Part shown: positions 56,445 through 64,000 of the stretch, piece by piece | How positions within the stretch are numbered: the first letter of the stretch is position 1 | How the letters are laid out: the number at the start of each line of letters is the position of its first letter | From: Calendula officinalis | Lineage: Eukaryota; Streptophyta; Magnoliopsida; Asterales; Asteraceae | Length of the DNA: 64,000 bases | Assembly: GCA_963853835.1 (NCBI GenBank) | Contig: OY970825.1 | Span: 29,140,835 to 29,204,834 of the forward strand | Reading direction: 5' to 3' | The notes under the pieces: model-generated | Seen by the model: the letters and a program-made list of their open reading frames with translations, nothing else | Told to the model about the DNA's origin: nothing | Database searches by the model: none | Made by a program: the position numbers and the translations under genes

Positions 56445-57077
56445 ACTTCATATGTTTGTTACCTGACTATAATTATCTTTATTATTTCATAAAATTAAAA
56501 AGAAAATCAACAACACCATCATTGTTACTGTCACCACAACTCACCATCATTGATCATTCACCATCCATCACTATGGTCATTGTAAGAAAAATATAAAGAA
56601 CAATATTTACTCGGAACAATATATATAATTATATGGTACCTGCAATTGTATTTGATACTAATTTAATACCTTTTGGAAAAATGCTTACTAAATAACATAG
56701 GAATCAATAAATAGGATTGATTACGGGTGGGCTCCTTTCTTATTAAAAGTGAAAAAGGCAAGTTAAGTACGTGGAGGCGTCGAGTGTAGCTTTTTTAACG
56801 TTGACGGTGCTAGATCTTCTTTTTTCACTTTTAAGTTCTTCTTTATCGTAATCATCATTGTGTAGTGCTACCATCACCATATATTATTTACAATCACATT
56901 TTATAATAAAACTACATGTTTTAAATGTCATGTAAAAGAATAATGATTAGTTACTTGTGTAAATATGAAAAGTTTTATCCATATTAAAAATACTTATTCA
57001 TATACTATCATCTATATTTTAATATATTTATATGAGTTTATAATATATGTCTCTGGTGCATATCATAGTAATTTTAT

Positions 57078-57272
57078 ACTCCATTCGTCTCAAATTTATT
57101 GTCCACTACAAAATACACAAAATTTAAGAAAATTACATTAATTATACTATGTCATCTATCAAATTTTTCTCTTTCCCATTTAAATGTTTTTTATTAGTTG
57201 AAATTTAGGAAAAACAGTATTTGTGGGATAAACTAAAATAATATACTAGACAATAAAAATGAGACAGGGAAT
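57078..57272. mobile_element. Stowaway-like MITE
   Basis: Left end TACTCCATTCGTCTCAAATT, right end (inverted) ATTCCCTGTCTCATTTTTAT, with inner ATTGTC/GACAAT arms; about 195 bp and no coding frame. The flanking 56450-58084 is otherwise AT-rich without recognisable features. Confidence 0.65.
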
Positions 57273-58084
57273 ATATCTTTTATGTTCCTGCATTTAATTC
57301 ATCAAAAATATTCATTTACAATTATGACAAGGGTAAAATTGGTATAACACAAAATTATTAATGAATCATAAATATTACAGTAATTTTTACTTTAACTAAG
57401 TAAATTTTAATTCATTAAACTTTCATTATCGTATACTTATAAGGCAAACATTAACAAAATCTTATTTATATAATATACTTAAAATTTGTACTTGAAAAAA
57501 ATAATATTAATGATGTAAATATCAATTCTCATCCAATATAGTCAACTAAGAAAGAGCTAGCACTAAGAAGTGTGACACTAATGGTATGCCTAACTTCTTT
57601 AATTATATAAAATCCGATGCATTTTTATATTAATTTTGCTCTATTTTATGACCACCTGCTCATATATAATAATGGATTATATGGTTTTCGGCTCGTATCT
57701 CATTCACATTTTTGTTTCATGTAGGGGTGTGAAACCATGCGCTTTGATTTCTTGACAAATAGTTTCCTTTCAATTGAAAATTTACTTCATTTTATTGCAA
57801 CTCCTTTTTTCCTTTTTTAAAATAAGTAAAAATTGTCAAATAAATTATACACAACGCATATTATATACCAAAGTGTTTATAGTCCACCTGTATCTGGCGT
57901 TATATATTCTACAAGGTTGTAGGCTGAAACTATGTTATGAATAAAAATATTATAAATTTAGAATATACATGTTAACCTTAAAAAAATACTAGATAAATAG
58001 ATGTTATAAAATCCATCTCAGTTAATTATTTGTAATATCGAAATCTAAAGTTGAAATCTATATGTTATAAATTATTTTATGTTT

Positions 58085-59041
58085 TGTTAGTCCACAGACT
58101 AAGTAAATAAGATTTGATGATCGAAAGCTAAGAAGAATAATATCAGGTGAAGTATGTATCTCAGCTGAAGTACAAGTATATTAATTATCCTTCAGCTGAG
58201 TACGTACGTAGCTCTAGGAAACAAGTCAAATCAGCAGCTATAGGAGAGTGTTCATTCGAAGTCTATGGCCAAAGGACAAAGACCAGGAAAAGACCATTCA
58301 ACTGATAGTGGAATCAGCTGATGGTACCTGCTGCAGATAAAGACTTAGCGAAAAATGTTCTTGACACTTTGAATATTTTCCTTTCCCGCTCAAAGAAGAA
58401 GAAAACGATGAAGATCTTCTATTTTGGAATAGAAGATAATATGCCAGTACATCATCGTTTGTCCCTCCAAGCATGTAAAGGGAAAGTCAACTACTTTTGT
58501 ACTATCATAGTACACCTTTTCATTGTGTGTCAGAAAAGGTAGCAAAAGAAGTTGAAACAAAGTGCAATTAGGACCATAACCTATGCAAGTGCATTAAATG
58601 TTTCCGTGGACAAGTCTACATCGACGAATGATATGTTTACACGTCGATTAACTTGTGGACAAAGGAACATGGATCTTGGGCTATATATAGAGACGTAAGT
58701 GCTTGCATTTACACACACCTTTTAGCATTTATAGCACAAGAACATTCTCTGAGAGTTTGTTATTGTCTGGCATTAACTCTCCCATAGTTATTACACAGGA
58801 ATTTAATATCAGGTGTTAGTATCAGCTGATATAACTCTCCTTGCATAGTCTTCTTGTTTTAGCGAGCAAAAGTGTCACTTCAAGTATAAAGTTTTAGTTA
58901 GTGTGTACTATCTATTTCCGCAAACTTTATACTGTATTAAGTTGTTTTAATAAATTCTTAATCATTGAAAACTTGTGTGTTCTTTATCTTATCGTCTTTA
59001 CTTGTCATAACGGAACACATTTGTGTCGTCGGGATCTAACA
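58085..59041 (+). repeat. 5' LTR of the truncated Copia element
   Basis: 957 bp from TGTTAGTCCACAG to GGGATCTAACA, with matching terminal inverted TGTTAG/CTAACA and a primer site two bases later. The partner LTR is outside the window or lost. Confidence 0.8.
58682..58689 (+). promoter_or_regulatory. TATA box in the Copia LTR
   Basis: TATATATA in GGGCTATATATAGAGACG, a classic plant promoter motif, ~350 bp before the LTR end. Confidence 0.6.
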
Positions 59042-59054
59042 ACTGGTATCAGAG

Positions 59055-61315
59055 TGTAACACCCAAAAATTCGGAAAATTTAAAAAAATTTAAATACAAG
59101 ATTTAAATAAAAATGTCCGATAAATAAATCTCAGATATAAATATTTAACATTTAAAACGTAATTATTGCGGAAAAAGTTTTAAATGAAATTTAAGTTTAA
59201 AATAATAAATGTTGTTCCACATCAACTCTTGAAAATACAGTGATCAACCGTCCACCTTCTCTTTTCCTTTGCTAGTACCTGAAACAGTGGGAAAAGTTTG
59301 GGTCAGCTAGGAAGCTGAGTGAATAATCTCAAAATGCATACAATCATAACATACAACACATGAGGGCACGTCGGTGTACTCCTACTCAGAATCTACTCAA
59401 TTAATTACTCAGATTTATTTCTTGGATTTTATTACTCAGATTTTATTTTCCGGATTTTATCACTCAGATTTTAATTTATATAGCGCGCTTGTGTGATTCG
59501 GGTCGATCGCCCCTCCTCACACCTCAGATAGGCGTAAGCCAAAACTCAAACGGGAGTGATCCCAAAACCTCAGACGGGAGGTGATCCCAAAATGGCATAT
59601 AGCCAAAACTCAGATGTGTGTTTATTATGTTTTTATCTCTTTAACGTAATTATCTCAGATGCCCTAGCAGATAATAGCACAGAATGACACTGCGCCGAGC
59701 TCAGATACCCCGACACAATGTCTCAGATCAATAATAAATAAACAGATGCTCAGACACTCAGATAACAGATCAAACTCAGATAACAAGTATGGTTCAAATA
59801 GTATAACACATAAGTCATGCATGTATAACGTTAAAACTGAATACACGGTGAGAATACTCACCTCGATAAGCTAGCCTCCATATTAATCCATGAATGGATT
59901 AGACACTTCCTCAATGCAATTTAGAGCCCTGCGACGATTACATAAAACATATATCACAATTTTGACATCAACAACATAAACTCAGTTCCTGAATTTCCAG
60001 ACACAGCTCATTTAACTAGTCGTATCTCCCAAACCGTAAAACCCACGGACTCCCATTTTACCCTTTCGGAAACTAGACTCCGAACCCGATAATTAACTGT
60101 GAGACGAGCCATCTCCAATTCAGACCCTAAGGGCCTCGAAACTAGCCGACAACACAGAACAGTCGCACAGCGACATGTCACTGCGACAGTCCACGATATT
60201 ACCCGTAACTTTTAAACCGTAAGTCCGTCTAACGAGTGTTCGGTCAATTCGGAAAGCTAACTAAATGGGCTACAAATCGATGTGAGACGACCATCCCCTA
60301 AAACAGATTCTAAGACCCTCAATAACAGCCATCAATATAACGTTTCGAAATTGCCAGCAACTAAAAATGATTTTTAAAATAATAATAACTATAAAACCCG
60401 ACACCGTCATCCGGAAGCCTACCGAGGCATCCCGAGAGCAAGGTTTTCTGGGTTCTTCAAGCAAGGCTCGGGATTGACACAAGGACACGAAAATAATACA
60501 AGAAGAGATGGAGATAATACCCTTACGAACCAATCCGATATAATGAACACCCGATTAATCGAAACACCAAATGATTGTTTGATTCCTTGCTTTCACTTCG
60601 ATCGATCATCTGGAATAATTAGCATATGGCTGCTCCTTAGTTGACACAAGAACACCCCAATGAATTAAATTTCACCTGCTTGCCGTCGACCATGCGTCGT
60701 GGCTGGAATCTCAACCACTACTTGTTTTCTTTTCTTTCTTTTCCATGCCACCGTCCAAACCTTTCGATCACTACCACAACTTCTTTAATTAATTCCAACT
60801 CCTAGGCTGCTGACCACTTGTTTTTGTTTTGGTAGTTCCCCTCTCATGGATGTCGTTTCCTGCCCACATCCCTCACACGAAATCTCCTCCAATTTTGCTT
60901 ATGCGGCCGATAGTTACAAAGGAAAGAAAAGGAAGAGAAAATCCTACATGCCCTATTTTAATTACCCTTAATGACTTCCCTCTCCAAGCCCCAATTGATC
61001 AGCCCCTTTGTGGGCTACTCGGCTCGACCCGGCCCAAATACAACAAACCCAACTCTCGAAATATTAAACCGGGTTTACCCCGACCCACTCACACGAATTA
61101 AACCGTCTAATAAATTATTAAGCGTCTAAAAGGTCTAATTTAATTGACTACCTAGTGTAATTTTAATTATAATGTCTAATAAAAACGAACCATCTAATTA
61201 CAGGTCGTCCAAATAATATGAACCGTCGTCGTCCAAATAATATGGAATTAATTATAAATAATAAAATGTGATTAAAATAATATTATTTATTTAATACAAA
61301 TTTTAGGGCGTTACA
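59055..61315 (-). mobile_element. Gypsy solo LTR inserted in a Copia primer-binding site
   Basis: 2261 bp from TGTAACACCC to GGGCGTTACA, flanked by CAGAG duplications (59050-59054 and 61316-61320). Removing it restores the host site TGGTATCAGAG-CGAGTG. Sense is minus: GTAAGG donor-like near 60527, acceptor GTCGCAG at 59940-59939, 77-nt middle exon 59938-59862 with hairpin 59884-59901, donor GAG|GTGAGT at 59861, four small hairpins at 59531-59604, acceptor TGTTTCAG at 59280-59279. Confidence 0.93.
59531..59604 (-). repeat. Mini-hairpin array in the solo LTR
   Basis: Four short inverted repeats alternate between two stems: GGCGTAAGCC (59531), GGGAGTGATCCC (59552), GGGAGGTGATCCC (59576) and GGCATATAGCC (59594), separated by A/C-rich spacers such as AAAACTCA. 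It lies at the same relative place in the LTR as the arrays of the other families. Confidence 0.75.
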
Positions 61316-61361
61316 CAGAGCGAGTGTCAAAGTTGTTTTCCATCAACTTTGAGCATCTGTT

Positions 61362-62714
61362 ATGGCTGAACCTACAACATCCGATCTTCCATCATCTGGA
61401 AAACCTCCCAAACTTACTCAAACCAACTACCCCATGTGGAAAACTCGTATGTTGTCCCACATGGTTATCTATCACCCAAAAGTTCAAGACAATATAACGA
61501 TAGGAAAATACATTCCCAAAACCCTTATTCCTGGTACCCCTGAAGTACCAGAACACTATGTTGTGAAATCTGAAGCACAATGGACAGACGCTGAAAAACG
61601 TCTTGTTCATGTTGAAAATAAAGGAAGGGATATGCTTTTTCAAGCAGTTGGTGATGAACTGTATCACAACATTCAATTTTGTGACCCAGTCAAAGAAATG
61701 TGGGAAAGGTTGGCTGAAGTGTATGAAGGCACTTCCGTTGTGCGTGAACACAACAAAAACATGCTCATTCATGACTACGAGCTGTTTAAAGCCAAGCCTA
61801 GTGAGACTATAGCTCAAACATTCAATCGTTATAACATTTTGTTAAACGAGCTAAAGTCTCATGGGGTTGAAAAGGACGATATGTCCAAAATGTGTAAGTT
61901 TATGGGAGCCTTACCCTCTAAATGGGCTACCATTATAACATGCATGAGTACATCTCCTACTTTAAAAGATTACACTCTTTCTTCTCTCTACGGCATGTTT
62001 CTAAGCCATGAGAGAACTGTACTCAACAAATTTCAACCTCCAAAGGAATCTAAAGTGAGCTCCTCAGGATCTTCGGCTGCTCTTGTTTCTCTAAACAAAC
62101 CCAGCAGGATTGAATATCCTCCCTCAGATGATGAAGCTGACACAACTTCAGCTGTTGATCTGTTCTACATACCTGAGGTCAGCATCGAAGAGATCGATGA
62201 AGACGAAGATAATGAAGCCCTTATAACTGAGCTTGCCTTACTTGTTAAGAATAGAAAATTCTTCAAAGGCAAATCTGGCTCCTCATCTAGAGGCTCAAGT
62301 AGCAAATCTATCTCGTCAGCTGCACCTTCCAGACCTTCTGGAAGTACACCTGATATCTCTGAGATAACTTGCTACAACTGCAACAAAAAGGGACACTATG
62401 CTAACGACTGCAAGCAAAAGAAAGTTAGTTCATCATCTTCAAGTGGTGATTCCATTGAAGATAAATACAAAAAGCTACAAGCCTTCACCAAAAAGATCCT
62501 AGAAGAAAAGAAGGCACTTGAAGGCAAAGTTGCTGACAAGGGTCTTGTAGTTGAAACTCACGATTGGGCTGACTCTGGTGACAACTCATCTGATGATGAT
62601 GAACCAATGGCCACAATGTGTTTGATGGCTCGTGCTGATGAAAGCATTACAGCTGATGATGCTAGTTCATATCAATGGGTCAATATAGTTCACAAAAAGG
62701 TATCCTCAGCATAA
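61362..62714 (+). CDS. Copia gag protein
   Basis: 450 residues from MAEPTTSDLPSSG. A gag core (NYPMWKTRMLSH, FCDPVKEMWERLAEVYEG, FNRYNILLNELKSHG, LPSKWATIITCM) is followed by a Ser-rich acidic region, the zinc knuckle CYNCNKKGHYANDC (near 344) and an acidic tail. The Met follows the primer site by ~50 bp once the solo LTR is removed, as expected for a Copia leader. It would form the particle shell. After the stop at 62714, similar coiled-coil-like coding continues in another frame (62675-63019), so the original protein was longer and a frameshift has cut it. Confidence 0.9.
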   Translation: MAEPTTSDLPSSGKPPKLTQTNYPMWKTRMLSHMVIYHPKVQDNITIGKYIPKTLIPGTPEVPEHYVVKSEAQWTDAEKRLVHVENKGRDMLFQAVGDELYHNIQFCDPVKEMWERLAEVYEGTSVVREHNKNMLIHDYELFKAKPSETIAQTFNRYNILLNELKSHGVEKDDMSKMCKFMGALPSKWATIITCMSTSPTLKDYTLSSLYGMFLSHERTVLNKFQPPKESKVSSSGSSAALVSLNKPSRIEYPPSDDEADTTSAVDLFYIPEVSIEEIDEDEDNEALITELALLVKNRKFFKGKSGSSSRGSSSKSISSAAPSRPSGSTPDISEITCYNCNKKGHYANDCKQKKVSSSSSSGDSIEDKYKKLQAFTKKILEEKKALEGKVADKGLVVETHDWADSGDNSSDDDEPMATMCLMARADESITADDASSYQWVNIVHKKVSSA

Positions 62715-63100
62715 TTTTTGCTGAGGCCTCAAAAGCCAAAGATATTGTTGATTCCATTATGTGTGACTTGCACTTCATTGATCAGCAGAAAGGTGAATGT
62801 TTGGATAAACACGGTGCTATTCTTCGTGAAAATGCTTTTCTAAAAGAAAGATTAATTGATCATAAAACTTTAAAAGAAGAACTTTCTGAAACAAAATTTA
62901 TAAACTCAGTTCTTCAACACGATCTTAATGAGAAAGTTAAAGAACTTGAAGCAATTCAAAATATTTGTGAATCATGGTCTCGTTCATCCAAACGTGTGAG
63001 TGAGTGTGTCAACTCATAGATTCCTAGTCAAGTACAAGCTGTAATAAGAGGAGATTTCCTTGCTGCAGCTGTTGTACCTGACAGCAGTATGGATGACCCA
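62675..63100 (+). pseudogene. Frameshifted continuation of Copia gag
   Basis: A charged, probably coiled-coil stretch (DKHGAILRENAFLKERLIDH, LNEKVKELEAIQ) runs to a TAG at 63019. Beyond it the same frame continues with IPSQVQAVIRGDFLAAAVV before the sequence changes near 63104. It overlaps the end of the gag frame by ~40 bp. No pol follows. Confidence 0.6.
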
Positions 63101-63103
63101 TAT

Positions 63104-64000
63104 TGAAGGATTTATGTGCATAGTTAGTCAACCTATGATGATACATCCATGCCTACGAAACACTTAAGGGTCACACCGGTGAGTGCATGTAATACGAGCA
63201 AGATATGCAACGATACTACGAAGAGGAATGATTCATAATAGTCATTATGAATCAGTTAAATATTAAGTTAAGTTTAACTTATTACTAGGTTAGTTTAACT
63301 AACTAATTAATACAAGTGTTTGTACATTTACTAGTTGAGTAAATATACAATGTGTTAATTAAAGGTTATCCATGATATGATTCAAAACTATTAAATCATA
63401 TAGTAATCGGATAATATTATTGTATAAAGGTTATTATATAATTAATTATTAAAAGTATAAATACAAGTATATAATTCGTGTATATGGGTACCGAATTATT
63501 AGTGTATTAATACTAGACATTTAATAGTTAAAGAGCAACAATAATAAACTAGTTAAACTATAAGGGATGGAAGTGTAAAAGGATAAGTTTAATTAAGTGT
63601 TTAGTCTTAAATAAACTAGAAGGGCCCTAAGTGAAAGTCCTTCTATTATAAATAGAAAGCTTATGGATCACTTATGGGGTAACACACCAAAAAGCCGAAA
63701 CCCTAGCCCCACACTCCTCCATTCGGCCGAGATCAAGAACACAACTCTTTGTGTTCTTCATTATTCGTGTTCTTCGTTCGTTCTTCGTGTTCTTCGAGTT
63801 TCGAAGATCAAGGATCGTCTCAAGTGATCATCTAGAGTATCGCTCTTCGTGTTCATCATCATTGGACTAATCTTAAGCATTAACCAAGGTATGATTCATG
63901 GAACACTCTTTCTTCCTCTCCTCTTGTTCGAATCGAACGAGAACACCAAGAACCCTAGGGTTCTTGGTGAGTGTTCGACGAACACACACAAGTATGTGTG
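63104..64000 (+). repeat. Probable LTR start of another element, cut by the window edge
   Basis: The sequence character changes at TGAAGGATTT (63104), following CATAT. A TATA box TATAAAT lies at 63646-63652 inside an inverted TTCTAT/ATAGAA. An AAACCCTAG-containing leader and donor CCAAG|GTATG near 63887 follow, then three palindromes (63926-63985). This parallels the gypsy LTR leaders elsewhere in the window. A gene 5' region is an alternative; no coding start is visible before the edge. Confidence 0.45.
63926..63985. repeat. Three consecutive perfect palindromes
   Basis: GTTCGAATCGAAC (63926-63938), a 26-bp perfect palindrome at 63944-63969 (left half CACCAAGAACCCT), and GTGTTCGACGAACAC (63971-63985). 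They follow a donor-like AAG|GTATG, so they may sit in an intron. Confidence 0.85.

Larger units (their letters stand above)
58085..63103 (+). mobile_element. 5' part of a Copia element (LTR, primer site, gag), carrying a nested solo LTR
   Basis: LTR 58085-59041, primer site, leader and gag are present. Pol is missing: sequence similar to the gag extension runs to ~63103 and then changes to another LTR-like sequence. The gypsy solo LTR 59055-61315 splits the primer site. A ~1-kb LTR and a long gag with a charged, Ser-rich zinc-knuckle region fit the SIRE/Maximus-like or related Copia groups; the clade is not certain. Confidence 0.75.

Noticed and set aside
62690..62715. Programmed frameshift in the Copia gag at an A-rich site
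   Set aside because: The downstream frame is itself stopped at 63019 and pol is absent; ordinary decay explains it better.

Overview
The window is nuclear DNA of a flowering plant. It has spliced genes, plant-type LTR retrotransposons primed by initiator tRNA-Met (primer-binding site TGGTATCAGAGC), Stowaway-like MITEs, Helitrons and AT-rich spacers. The retrotransposon types suggest Asteraceae, but that is a weak inference. The only host gene I can support is a complete four-exon oxalate-CoA ligase gene (AAE3 type) on the minus strand at 12432-15472. Almost everything else is nested transposable elements.

Layout. 1-10587: an older minus-strand Ty3/gypsy element whose LTR is split by a very young plus-strand relative (2200-10441, TSD GTTGT, LTRs differing at about two sites). 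10588-16700: the AAE3 gene, its promoter (TATA box, two G-boxes), a SINE in its second intron, and a MITE. 16705-27041: a solo LTR (TSD TTGCA) split by a full-length but gag-deleted minus-strand gypsy element (17669-25930, TSD GTTAA). 27412-33168: a decayed Copia element with TA...TA termini, its 5' LTR split by a hAT-like element (8-bp TSD). 36404-44573: two Helitron-like elements on the minus strand, the larger holding a gypsy solo LTR. 45633-46545: an array of ACATGT-centred palindromes. 47690-49176: remnant of a PIF/Harbinger-type Myb-like gene. 51304-56444: a young minus-strand Copia element with identical LTRs and one in-frame stop. 58085-63103: the 5' part of another Copia element, with a gypsy solo LTR inserted exactly in its primer-binding site. 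63104-64000: the start of another probable LTR, cut by the window edge.

Main observation. The gypsy (Tekay/Del-like) LTRs are strongly diverged from one another in sequence, yet six independent LTRs show the same layout on the sense strand. A short middle exon (58-106 nt) usually carries a strong hairpin and ends in a GTGAG donor. An intron follows, holding one or more hairpins, and its YAG acceptor lies 213-276 bp from the LTR 3' end. Stem sequences differ between repeats and families while pairing is kept (G-U pairs and compensatory changes on the transcribed strand), and loop motifs such as GGCAT, GGCAA and TTGGCCG persist. This looks like a structured, spliced LTR leader under selection for RNA structure. 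I do not recognise a published description of it, and I could not search for one.
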